Assembly (NCBI GenBank): GCA_026770615.1
Contig: MU631339.1
Location: 394,414 to 407,187 of the forward strand
DNA: 12,774 nucleotides
Origin: Pavlovales sp. CCMP2436
Lineage: Eukaryota > Haptophyta > Pavlovophyceae > Pavlovales
Direction of reading: 5' to 3'
A program made the position numbers and the translations under genes. Position 1 is the stretch's first letter; every line of letters starts with the position of its first letter. Below the pieces are notes generated by a model. That model was given only the letters and a program-made list of their open reading frames with translations. It had not been told where the DNA came from and did no database searches. This document shows, one piece after another, positions 1-6,959 of this stretch.

Positions 1-231
1 CACGCACACACACAAGCACCCACAGAATCAGTATGATTCTGCAGCACGTGAACGTCCAAGGCTTCAGCTGATCTGTTTCGAATACAGGCGCTGGGCCAAG
101 TCGAGCAGTAAGTGCTGAGCCGTTGTTAAGGATCGCAGCTGGTCCTGGCTACGCGTTAATTAGGCTCACCAGCAGCTAAACCTCAATAGACACATTGGCC
201 ATCACCGCACGCCGCAGACTGACCAGGAGGC

Positions 232-237
232 TATAAA
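232..237 (+). promoter_or_regulatory. TATA-like box upstream of the glycosyltransferase gene
   Basis: The sequence TATAAA lies about 50 bp before the ATG at 289, which would put a transcription start near 260. The rest of 1-288 shows no ORF of note. A six-base match can occur by chance and TATA use in this lineage is uncertain, so this is only a candidate. Confidence 0.25.
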
Positions 238-288
238 GAGTGACGTCCAGACGCTGACAAACCGGCATGAACTGTACCCCCCAACGCA

Positions 289-2025
289 ATGACTGAAATC
301 CAAACTGTTTTTAAAAAGTTACCGACAACGATGGAGGCGGCTTTCCGGGAAAGCAAATCGTGTTCGAAATCCGAGCAAGCTGATGAACTGAGGAGCACTG
401 AGGAGACACAGCTAATGAGAGGAGAGGAGGATGCAGCATCTCGAACGATCCCCTCTGAGGAGCGATCTTCGCTGGCGGGAGCAGAGGCGAGGAGCACTGA
501 GGAGGGTGCAGCTGTCCTACTATCGACTGCAGCCCTGGATAACAGGCTGCGCGAACTTCAGAGCGAGTCGGACGGGGAGGAAGAGGGGGAGGGCGAGGAC
601 TTGCCGCTTGCTGGCCCGATTCGAAAGCCAAGGCTAGCCGCCGAGTCGCCACCGCGCGCGCGCGCGACGCCGCGCTGCAAGCGTGTCGCTGCACTGGCCG
701 CTGTTCTGCTCGGGTTGTGTCTCGCCGCCGCGCTGGTGGCGGTGCGACGGAGGCAGTCGAGCGGCGAGCAGCCGACGAGCATGATCCTGCGCCAGCTCAA
801 CTCCACCTTTAACCCCAGCTGCGGACGCACGGCGCGGCTGGGCACGTGTCCCGGCTACGCGCAGTGCATGCGCGAGGTGTTAGGCTTCGACGAGGAGGAC
901 TTCCTGCTTCGGCAGGGACGGCGGAAAGGGCCCGAGCTCGAGCGGCCCCGGCGCGTGTGCACCAAGGCGAGCTGCGTGGATCGCTCGGCTTGTAAGCAGC
1001 CGTTCAAGTTGTACCAGTACACGCACGCGGACGTCGCGCACCTCGAGCTCGCGCACTGCCTCTCCGATACCAACTTCACCGACGCGCGGACAGCCTCGAT
1101 GCTGACGGCCGACCCGCAGCGCGCGTGCGCCTTCTGGTTCGAGCTCAAGCTCGGCAGCAGGTGCCCGCACCTCGCCCAGCTCCCGCGCCTGCCCCACTGG
1201 CGCGGGAACGGGATCAACCACATCTTCGTCAACCACGACGACGGCGGCGTAGACTCTGCCTCGCGCGAGTTGCACTTTGGCGCCGCGGCAATCGCGCAGG
1301 GGCACGCGACAATCGAGCGGTTCGTGCCAGGCCTGGACATCGCACTCGGGCTGCACCCCAGGCTGCTGCCCGGGCCGCGCTACAACACTAACCTCGCCAC
1401 GCTCGCCCCGTGGCGCCGGAGGTACCTGCTCAGCTTCAAAGGGACTGAGTCTCACCCAGCGCGCGCGAGAGCTAGCTTCCACCACGACGAGGCCAAGGGC
1501 GTGATCGTGGTGTTCTTCCCCAACGGCCATCATTGCATGGTCAGCACCTCGGGCAGCAGGCCGTACGCGCTCGACAGGACGAAGCGCCTCCCTCAGCTGC
1601 ACGCCGACTGCTGCGCGCGGCTGCTCGCACTCTACCGTGCCTACGACTACAAGCAGCTGATGAACAGTACCTTCACCCTCGTACTGCCCGGCGCGCAGCC
1701 CGCGTCCTTCCGCCTGGCAGAGGCGCTTGCGCACGGCTCCATACCCGTCTTCTTCGGCTTCGACGAGGCGATCCTGCCGTGGGAGGACCTCATCAACTGG
1801 CCGGCGCTCTCGCTCAACGTGCCCGTGGCGGCCGACTTCGAGCGCGCGCTCGTGCCGATGCTCGAAGCGCTCGCGCGCGACCGCGCGCGTCTACAGGCGA
1901 TGCAGCGCGAGGGGTCGCGAGTCTTCCGCCGCTGGTTCGAGACGCTCGACGCCAGCGCGGGCGATCGCGCGACCGTGGAGACTTTGCGCCAACGCTTCAG
2001 CTTTGAGCGCGGGCGGCGGCGGTAG
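289..2025 (+). CDS. exostosin-like (GT47) glycosyltransferase, type II membrane protein
   Basis: The 578-residue protein has the layout of a Golgi glycosyltransferase: an acidic, charged N-terminal tail of about 130 residues, one hydrophobic anchor at about 133-152 followed by RRR, then a large lumenal domain. The C-terminal part reads like the exostosin family. WRRRYLLSFKG begins at residue 375, and MNSTFTLVLPGAQPASFRLA (from residue 458) is followed by EALAHGSIPVFF and ILPWEDLINW, matching the nucleotide-sugar-binding lobe of GT47 enzymes. Several NxS/T sequons and a Cys-rich segment at about 178-236 fit a lumenal protein. Family members add sugars such as GlcA, GlcNAc, xylose, galactose or arabinose to polysaccharides or glycoproteins; donor and acceptor cannot be read here. 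The gene is intronless. The start at 289 is the first ATG in frame; a second lies at 331. A 15-bp direct repeat (390-404 and 490-504) duplicates an RSTEE motif in the tail. Confidence 0.85.
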   Translation: MTEIQTVFKKLPTTMEAAFRESKSCSKSEQADELRSTEETQLMRGEEDAASRTIPSEERSSLAGAEARSTEEGAAVLLSTAALDNRLRELQSESDGEEEGEGEDLPLAGPIRKPRLAAESPPRARATPRCKRVAALAAVLLGLCLAAALVAVRRRQSSGEQPTSMILRQLNSTFNPSCGRTARLGTCPGYAQCMREVLGFDEEDFLLRQGRRKGPELERPRRVCTKASCVDRSACKQPFKLYQYTHADVAHLELAHCLSDTNFTDARTASMLTADPQRACAFWFELKLGSRCPHLAQLPRLPHWRGNGINHIFVNHDDGGVDSASRELHFGAAAIAQGHATIERFVPGLDIALGLHPRLLPGPRYNTNLATLAPWRRRYLLSFKGTESHPARARASFHHDEAKGVIVVFFPNGHHCMVSTSGSRPYALDRTKRLPQLHADCCARLLALYRAYDYKQLMNSTFTLVLPGAQPASFRLAEALAHGSIPVFFGFDEAILPWEDLINWPALSLNVPVAADFERALVPMLEALARDRARLQAMQREGSRVFRRWFETLDASAGDRATVETLRQRFSFERGRRR

Positions 2026-2807
2026 CGACGTGCCCCCAGATGATAAAAAATTCTATATAATTATGTTGAAATATTAAATGACTCGCAGCCGCTTAATACC
2101 GCTGCATCTGGGGCGCAGACCAGCCTAGGTTGCGCGATGAAATTTTGAGCAAATAATATATTTCCGAATATTATAATTTAAACAATATGTAGAACTTCCT
2201 GCACACTTAAGTAACAGCCCAGCCGCAAGCGAACTCATCAGCGAAAGCCCCGGGACGGCATTTCGACCTTCGGATCGCATATCTCGACGCTTGGCGATGC
2301 ACCGATCGCGGGCTGATACGTAGTCTTTCGTTGTTGTGGTTGGGGGGGAAGGGGGGGGGGTATGTTTATATATATTAGCGGCTCAGCATGGTTCAACAGA
2401 TGTTGTTCAATCACTGGCTTGGTCGGCGTCAGGCTGAGGTCGAGCGATCGACCCAAACCCTCATGCACCAGCACTCACACCAAAGGGTGTGAGTGTGTGC
2501 GCCCCGGCCCCCACGCCCCGCCTCGGATGATGCCACTTCTTCCGCCTGGGGCGCACTTTCTGCGTCCAGGTGGCCCCGGGTGTCTACGCCTTGACAAAAA
2601 CGGCGAACGGGGATTCATCACGTCGCCATGTGATAATCTCCTCTGCTTAAACCTGAGCGTGCAACCTCGCGATTTTTTAATTTGAATTCATTGACGTCCG
2701 AATTTGAAATCGGAATTTCACCTCGGCAGAAGGAAGTCGTAGCTTCCGATACCTTCCAGCCACCTTCGAGAAGTTGACCACCGCTTTGACCGAATCACCG
2801 AATCACG
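2026..2807. other. spacer between glycosyltransferase and light-harvesting genes
   Basis: There is no convincing gene here. The first half is AT-rich. A 9-bp inverted repeat (CCCCAGATG at 2034-2042, CATCTGGGG at 2105-2113) sits just after the glycosyltransferase stop and could mark its 3' untranslated region. A G-rich run at 2342-2360 precedes the R1 repeat at 2371-2519. The last 130 bp are the 5' flank of the light-harvesting gene, with a short tandem ACCGAATC (about 2790-2805) just before its ATG; I see no clear TATA box. Confidence 0.6.
2371..2519 (+). repeat. R1 repeat, long copy 1
   Basis: This 149-bp segment recurs at 12626-12774 in the same orientation with no indel and five mismatches, all transitions. 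It opens with TATTAGCGGCTCAGCATG and contains a perfect 10-bp stem (2472-2481 with 2486-2495, loop AAAG). Shorter copies of its 5' part lie at 6433-6474 (+), 8943-9002 (-) and 9190-9214 (+). Copy 2 runs off the window end, so the true right boundary is unknown. It encodes nothing recognisable. The dispersed, near-identical copies suggest a recently active non-autonomous mobile element. Confidence 0.85.
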
Positions 2808-3395
2808 ATGCTCTTCTCCATTGCCACCGCTGCTCTCGGTTTCCAGGGCGCCGCGCCGATGCGCAGCTCTGGCGTGACGATGGCCATCCGCGACAGCGCC
2901 GGCATCACCGCGCCGTTCGGCTACTTCGACCCGGTCGGTCTCATGTCGAACGACGAGCAGCAGAAGGACTTCGCCCGCTACCAGGAGGTCGAGATCAAGC
3001 ACGGCCGCCTCGCTATGCTCGCCGCAGCGGGCTTCCTCGTCGGCGAGCAGTTCCACCCGCTCTTCGGCGGTGAGGTCAACAACCCGTCGGCCTTCGCCTT
3101 CCAGCAGACGCCGCTCCAGACCTTCTGGCCCGCCGTCGTCGCCTTCATCGGCGCCATCGAGATCGCGACCTCCGTCCCCACCTTCCAGGACCCGTCGATC
3201 GAGACCTTCAAGATGAAGGACCCCTCGCGCATCCCCGGCGACATGGGCCTCTTCGGCGGCAAGGACAAGATGAAGTCCAACCCGGCCGCCTTCAAAGCGA
3301 CCCAGAGCAAGGAGATCAACAACGGCCGTCTCGCGATGCTCGCTATCGCCGGCATGGTCGCGCAGGAGCTCGTCACCGGCACCAAGCTCTTCTAA
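2808..3395 (+). CDS. fucoxanthin-chlorophyll a/c-binding light-harvesting protein
   Basis: The 195-residue protein is a three-helix antenna protein of the plastid thylakoid that binds chlorophyll a/c and carotenoid and passes excitation energy to the photosystems. Helix 1 begins EVEIKHGRLAMLAAAGF (E60) and helix 3 begins KEINNGRLAMLAIAG (K168). Glu62/Arg174 and Glu169/Arg67 are the expected interhelix ion pairs that also help ligate chlorophyll. Helix 2 is the hydrophobic FWPAVVAFIGAIEIAT stretch at about 106-121. The mature N terminus carries FGYFDPVGL, typical of FCP-type antennae. The first 25-30 residues, with a hydrophobic start and a Phe at the likely signal cleavage point (ALGFQG), look like the bipartite presequence used by secondary plastids. 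The length is normal for the family and the gene is intronless. Codons are strongly biased to G/C endings, as expected for a highly expressed gene. Confidence 0.95.
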   Translation: MLFSIATAALGFQGAAPMRSSGVTMAIRDSAGITAPFGYFDPVGLMSNDEQQKDFARYQEVEIKHGRLAMLAAAGFLVGEQFHPLFGGEVNNPSAFAFQQTPLQTFWPAVVAFIGAIEIATSVPTFQDPSIETFKMKDPSRIPGDMGLFGGKDKMKSNPAAFKATQSKEINNGRLAMLAIAGMVAQELVTGTKLF

Positions 3396-4050
3396 GCACT
3401 TTGGAGAGCAGGACTCTATCAAGTGCGTGGCACATCAGTTGCGAGATGACGCTGTCGGCCGGTTGGCGGCTTGCCAACGTACGAACAGCGAATCTTCCGC
3501 ATGCGGGTCGGTACCAATGCCACCATACACTGCGCACACACGCACACGATGCCCGTTGTTGACCTTTCCGTAGTAAGATTCCATTGCAGTTCTGAAAGAA
3601 GTTCCATTCCAGCATACTAGTTCTGTTAATTAGTGATAGGGATTTAAGCTGGGCTATGAGTCTGGCTGTTCTGAATGGTATGCTGGTCTGAGCGCTGCGT
3701 CGCCCATTGCCTCCTGCGTGCCTTAGTTGGCTGCGCTCCGGCTTAGAGCTAGTTCTACATATATTGACCGCCTGGGGGTTGCCTAACCCTAGTGCCCGTT
3801 CAATTTTACGCCGACCTGGCGACCAGCGTGACCCGGGCAAGAGTAGCTTCCTATTTACGCCAGCCGCGGCTGGCGTCAGTCTCGCCTTTTTTGGACTGGG
3901 GCGGAGCCCCAGTCTCAGAGTTTTTGGCGGGGGCGCAGCCCCCGCCCAGCCGCCAGTCTGAGGGCGCGCAGCGCCCTGAGACTGGGCCCGCACGGCCCAG
4001 TCTTTAGTGGCAGCGGCCGCAGGCTAGCGGCCGTAGGCCGCCTGCTTGCG
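3396..4050. other. spacer with low-complexity and hairpin DNA
   Basis: The first 450 bp have mixed composition and no gene I can support; the antisense ORF through 3373-3993 has no recognisable motif and reads through palindromes. The last 200 bp are the GC-rich hairpin cluster described separately. Confidence 0.5.
3857..4045. repeat. cluster of six GC-rich hairpins
   Basis: Six palindromes follow one another. They are: a 20-bp loopless palindrome (3857-3876); a 9-bp stem with loop GGA (3894-3914); a 9-bp stem with loop GCA (3926-3946); a 7+5-bp stem with one G-G mismatch and loop GCA (3955-3983); a 9-bp stem with loop CGCAC (3980-4002); and a 6-bp stem with loop GTA (4027-4041) nested in a GCAGGC/GCCTGC pair (4019-4045). 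Three-base loops of the form GNA recur, and several stems share the arm GACTGGG. Similar GC-rich palindrome clusters are known from some algal organelle genomes. Here they sit next to nuclear-type genes. A further hairpin of the same style (stem CGCGGC, loop GAC) lies at 4883-4897. Confidence 0.85.
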
Positions 4051-4415
4051 CTAATAATATATTAATGACGGGGGGTTCGGGCTGGCGGCACGTTTCAAGT
4101 TCAAGTCAAGCTGATCTTAGCGCTTCGACGCAGGCTCCTACGCGCTTCATATAGTACACGCAGTAACAATAATATAGCACGGTAGCCAATCTCTCTATAA
4201 AATATATAACTCGCTTGCTCGCGTACTGTCGGGCGGCCCCGCGTTGCGCAGCGACATCAGCGCTTTGTTTTCCGCTTCCTCATCTTCCACAACTTCTACC
4301 AGCTCCCCACTTCGGCGTATCGCGTAGGAGCCTGTGTAGGAGCGCTACGATCAGCCTGACTTGAACTTGAAACGTACCGCCAGCCCGAACCCCCCTTCAT
4401 CAATATAATAATTAG
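4051..4415. mobile_element. MITE-like element with long terminal inverted repeats (R2 family)
   Basis: The left arm (4051-4144) and right arm (4321-4415) are inverted copies of roughly 93 bp that match at most positions. Both include GGGGGGTTCGGGCTGGCGG followed by CGTTTCAAGTTCAAG. The outer ends read CTAAT...ATTAG. The element is about 365 bp, too short for a transposase, so it would be non-autonomous. I see no clear target-site duplication. Related ends occur at 6401-6425 and 8762-8803, where they form intron 3' ends. A minus-strand ORF lies between the arms. Confidence 0.75.
4195..4344 (-). pseudogene. possible coding remnant inside the R2 element
   Basis: A 49-codon open frame without a start codon runs from a TAG at 4345-4347 to a TAG at 4195-4197. 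It has protein-like composition with an acidic stretch (GELVEVVEDEEAENKALMSL) and no family resemblance I recognise. It begins inside the right inverted arm and ends between the arms. It could be an exon captured by the element or a chance frame. Confidence 0.25.
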
Positions 4416-4458
4416 ACTGACTGGCTGAACTGAACTGAGTGAGTGAGCTTAAAGCTGT

Positions 4459-4650
4459 TCAATCGTCATCTTCGTCGGAATCGACAATGTGAGGAACGCC
4501 CGTAGCGCGGCGCTTCTTGAGGCAGATCGGGCACAGCACGCGCTCGTTGTTATTTGAGCTCTCGAACTCCTTGAACGCGTACTGGACCCCGCTGACCGCG
4601 TAGCGTGTCGGCAGCTTATCCGGGTCATCGCTCTCCTCGCCCGCAGACAT
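4459..4650 (-). CDS. small hypothetical acidic protein with a CPIC motif
   Basis: This 63-codon ORF starts at the only ATG in its frame (4650) and ends with TGA. The protein is charged, with an acidic start (GEESDDPDK), a single CPICLKKRR motif like half of a zinc-binding site, and an acidic tail (DSDEDDD). One CxxC pair alone does not make a zinc finger, so the ORF may be a terminal exon or a fragment. The frame stays open upstream of the ATG to a TAA near 4770. It lies 44 bp from the R2 element. No function is assigned. Confidence 0.35.
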   Translation of the reverse strand: MSAGEESDDPDKLPTRYAVSGVQYAFKEFESSNNNERVLCPICLKKRRATGVPHIVDSDEDDD

Positions 4651-4944
4651 GAGAATGTCGAAGCGCCGAGCGGCGCGAGAGGCGGGAGCTCCGAGATCTG
4701 GGCAAGCCCAAGAACCGTGAGCCGACGCCGTCGTCTGGACGGTTACAGAAGTGCGCTGACCACGAGAATTGAATTTATTTATTTATTTATTCAGCATTCA
4801 AGTATTTATTTATGTTTATAACTGTGTTATAATTATAAGTTATTATCCCACGGCGGAGATACTATTTTGTAGAACTATGCTCCGCGGCGACGCCGCGACG
4901 GCCGCTGCGATATCCTATGTAGTAAACTTATCACAGTAAACAGT
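4651..4944. other. AT-rich spacer
   Basis: It holds an ATTT tandem tract (about 4773-4791), a long AT-rich run to 4850 and one GC hairpin with a three-base loop (4883-4897). No gene is visible. Confidence 0.6.
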
Positions 4945-5101
4945 GGGCACACTACCGGAGATCCATCGACACGCGCGGTGGCGCCCAAGCCAGCGCAGCC
5001 GACTAAGGCACGCAGCAGGCAATGGACGACGCAGCGCTCAGACCAGCACAACATTCAGAACAGTCAGACGCCAGCTTGAATCCCTATCAGTAAATATACC
5101 G
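4945..5101 (+). repeat. retroelement 3'-end fragment, copy 1
   Basis: 157 bp matching 5447-5602 with four substitutions and one 1-nt indel. It carries the last 19 codons of the same ORF up to its TAA at 5004-5006, then about 95 bp of shared 3' sequence ending CTTGAATCCCTATCAGTAAA. Its 5' end is cut inside the ORF, as expected for a 5'-truncated non-LTR retroelement copy. Confidence 0.7.
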
Positions 5102-5508
5102 GCCTGAACGCCAGCATCGGCCCGATCGAGGCCAAGCTCAACACCGTCAAGCCGATCCGCGGGATCGTCATCGGCGCTTTTGGCGAGGTCAGCGCTGACA
5201 CGCACTCGCTCGTCAAATAAATCGCGGCACAGGGAGGCCGCAAGATGTACGTGCTGATGGGTGTGAGTCCGACGGAGGCGGCCGCGCGCATCAAGAAGCA
5301 ACTCATCGACACGATCGGAACGATCGCGGCACGCGGCCATGCGCAGCTGCTGCTCGCGCGCTTGAGCGCGCTGGCCCCGATCGCTGCCCAGCGTGGGAAC
5401 ACGACAAACAGCAACCAGCAGATCATCTCCCTAAACGCCCTAGCCCGGGCACACTACCGGAGATCCATCGGCACGCGCGGTGGCGCCCAAGCCAGCGCAG
5501 CCGACTAA
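5095..5508 (+). pseudogene. retroelement-like ORF 3' fragment with an in-frame stop
   Basis: One frame is open from 5095 to the TAA at 5506-5508 except for a single TAA at 5218-5220. The peptide before the stop includes PIRGIVIGAFGEVSADTHSL. After it comes a helical, Ala/Arg-rich part with EAAARIKKQLIDTIGTIAAR and HAQLLLARLSALAP. From memory, this pattern (a G-x-V-x-G-x-FGE-x-S core followed by a basic helical region) resembles the region after the reverse transcriptase domain in retroelement ORFs of algae and dinoflagellates; I cannot confirm that here. No start codon, catalytic motif or upstream domain is present. The final codons overlap the duplicated repeat, so the element's ORF ran into it. 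The GC-rich codons resemble the host genes. Confidence 0.55.
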
Positions 5509-5602
5509 GGCACGCAGCAGGCAATGGGCGACGCAGCGCTTAGACCAGCACAACATTCAGAACAGTCAGACGCCAGATTGAATCCCTATCATAAATATAC
5601 CG
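5447..5602 (+). repeat. retroelement 3'-end fragment, copy 2
   Basis: This is the second copy of the 157-bp segment at 4945, here still joined to its upstream ORF. A shorter third copy of the terminal 48 bp is at 8289-8336. All three share the same 3' terminus but differ in where they begin. Confidence 0.7.
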
Positions 5603-5931
5603 AGGACGTGTCACAGTGTGTCACATATGCCCAATCTTTCCTTTTTTGGAGCCAAAACGGCTCAGTCTCAGGCAACTGAAAGTACCGGCTGGCAGGTTTT
5701 TTGGAAGGTATTCCTGCCCGGCCAGCGTCCACCTTTCATTCTGGCTTCTACTATAACTTGTAGTATGAGGGGTAACTGAAAACCTACCAGTGCAAATATC
5801 TACGTACCACAAAAAAGGACCTAGGCGTACGCTAACAACTATGCGTGAAGCACCGTAAATTAGTTTTGAAGTTACATAACGATGTACACGAGCCCACTGG
5901 CCTTTGCCAGGACACGGGGACAAACACCACA
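5603..5931. other. 3' flank of the WW/zinc-finger exon
   Basis: There is no supported gene on either strand. This is probably 3' untranslated and intergenic DNA of the minus-strand gene. It contains two short imperfect hairpins (around 5650-5668 and 5679-5726). No polyadenylation hexamer for the minus strand was found. Confidence 0.4.
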
Positions 5932-6198
5932 TCACCCTTGCCGGAGCTCCTCGCACATCTCGCAGACGAGCGCGTGCGGCTTTGTGTTCGAGAACGTGCA
6001 AATGCCGCACGTCCACGTCGGCCCCGTCGGCGGCGTCGGCTCCGTCGGTGCAGGCGTAGGCGTAGGCGCGGGTGTTGGCGTCGGCGTCGCTACTGGCGCA
6101 GGCACGGGCGTCGGGTCCGTCCACGAGACCTCCCCTGTCCGCGTGTTCCAGTAGTACGTCTTCTCAGACGCGTCCCTCACCGCCGTCCACTCGGAGAC
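5932..6198 (-). CDS. terminal exon: WW domain plus RanBP2-type zinc finger
   Basis: Translated from the 3' splice site (CTAG|GTCTCCGAG) the exon gives VSEWTAVRDASEKTYYWNTR and then TGEVSWTDP, a WW domain with both signature tryptophans and the central aromatic pair. A linker of about 35 residues made mostly of Pro, Thr and Ala follows. Then comes TWTCGICTFSN...VCEMCEELRQG and a TGA at 5932-5934. The last block fits the RanBP2 zinc finger (W-x-C-x2-C-x3-N...C-x2-C). WW domains bind proline-rich ligands; RanBP2 fingers bind ubiquitin, Ran or single-stranded RNA. A TACTAAC-like branch site precedes the acceptor. Two codons that probably precede it (Pro-Leu, CCGCTG) lie stranded at 6348-6353 upstream of a 15-bp duplication. 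The exon is convincing; its link to the exons upstream is inferred. Confidence 0.7.
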   Translation of the reverse strand, partial: VSEWTAVRDASEKTYYWNTRTGEVSWTDPTPVPAPVATPTPTPAPTPTPAPTEPTPPTGPTWTCGICTFSNTKPHALVCEMCEELRQG

Positions 6199-6347
6199 CT
6201 AGTTATTATTAGTTAGTTAGTTTTAGTTAGTTAGTATGACCCTTCAACACACCCGCAAACGCCCTAGGCGTTGAGGGAGGTGGCCTTCATGATATCTGCA
6301 GTGGGAGGGGGAGATTAGTAATAATATCTGCAGTCCACTCGGAGACC
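6185..6347. repeat. 15-bp exact direct repeats bounding an intron-like insertion
   Basis: GTCCACTCGGAGACC occurs at 6185-6199 (exon start) and at 6333-6347. On the minus strand the intron would begin GTCTCC inside the upstream copy and end TAG just before the downstream copy. This is how a target-site duplication splits when an introner inserts. The R4 repeat fills most of the interior. Confidence 0.75.
6227..6298. repeat. R4 intron repeat, copy 1
   Basis: 72 bp matching 9511-9582 with three mismatches. It includes ACACACCCGCAAACGCC and an AACGCC/GGCGTT hairpin. In both places it lies on the intron side of a 3' splice site of the minus-strand gene, and its edge contributes the TACTAACTAAC branch-site-like sequence. 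Confidence 0.85.
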
Positions 6348-6474
6348 AGCGGCTATTAAACATATAGTATTAAAATTATATAGATATAAATTATAAAATG
6401 ATTAATGAAGGGGGTTCTGGCTGACTTCTTTTAGCGGCTCAGCATGTTTCAACAGGTGGTGTTCACTCACCGAC
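6348..6474. mobile_element. R2 end joined to R1 start
   Basis: An R2-type end (6401-6425: ATTAATGAAGGGGGTTCTGG) with an AT-rich tail reaching CTATTAAA at 6353 is followed within 8 bp by an R1 start (6433-6474: AGCGGCTCAGCATG). On the minus strand the R2 end gives TTTAATAG just before CCGCTG, so it can act as a 3' splice site. Confidence 0.6.
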
Positions 6475-6713
6475 AAGTATTATTATTATTATTATTATAA
6501 CTTTTATTTTTATTTTATTGTTGCATTAATGATATTAATTACTATTATTAAGAATATGAATTATACCTCAAAGGCCAGCGGCTCGTTTTTGTTTTGTTTT
6601 TTTTCTAGATATATTTTAGATATATTTTATAATTAGAAGAATTAGAAGAGTTAGAAGACGTATTTATTATCAGTGTTACCATGTTTTGATTTTTATGTCT
6701 GTTTCTGTAGTTT
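6475..6713. repeat. AT-rich microsatellite tract
   Basis: It contains a (TTA)n run (about 6478-6497), an 11-bp tandem AGATATATTTT (6607-6628) and three 9-bp units of (A/G)TTAGAAGA (6632-6658). No gene is visible. Confidence 0.7.
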
Positions 6714-6896
6714 TCATCTAAGAGTTGCGATGAGTGTGAATACTAACCAAAAAGAAGAAGAAGCAATACCTCTAGTGTCATTCTTGAACGCGGCGAGAGG
6801 ATCTGCCCCTCCGTTTCCGTTTTTTGCCGCGCCCCCTCCGTCGGCGCGTGGGTCTGCGGGCCCGGCGTCGGCGTTGGCACAGCCACCGGAACCGTG

Positions 6897-6959
6897 GCAG
6901 GCAGTACAGGCGTCGGTCCCGATCACGGCAGTACAGCCGGAGATGACGCACGCTCCGCA
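6897..6959 (-). pseudogene. degenerate zinc-finger-like segment, out of frame with the upstream WW domain
   Basis: The frame shifted by one base from the WW exon reads ACGAC, thirteen residues, then CTAC. This mirrors the two CxxC pairs of the zinc finger at 5932-6198 but lacks its Trp and Asn and has wider spacing. Loss of one base between 6960 and 7020 would join it to the WW domain upstream. It may be a decayed duplicate of the WW plus zinc-finger unit. Confidence 0.35.

Noticed and set aside
880..1734. 284-codon minus-strand ORF opposite the glycosyltransferase
   Set aside because: Antisense shadow of a GC-rich gene; no domain, and the plus strand has clear GT47 motifs.
2718..3422. Long minus-strand ORF of 234 codons opposite the light-harvesting gene
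   Set aside because: It is the antisense shadow of a strongly biased GC3 gene; its composition (Asp/Glu/Arg/Val/Leu repeats) is what such codons give in reverse.
3373..3993. 206-codon minus-strand ORF
   Set aside because: It crosses the light-harvesting stop and several perfect hairpins, and has no recognisable motif.
4945..5602. Reading the 157-bp direct repeats as LTRs or as a CRISPR-like array
   Set aside because: There are only two full copies without TG...CA ends, and the coding frame continues into the right copy; there is no regular spacer structure.
5646..5666. Resemblance to the dinoflagellate spliced leader (complement) around GAGCCAAAACGGCTC
   Set aside because: About 15 of 21 bases match, the core is a simple hairpin, and it lies at the 3' side of the nearest minus-strand gene, so chance is the better explanation.
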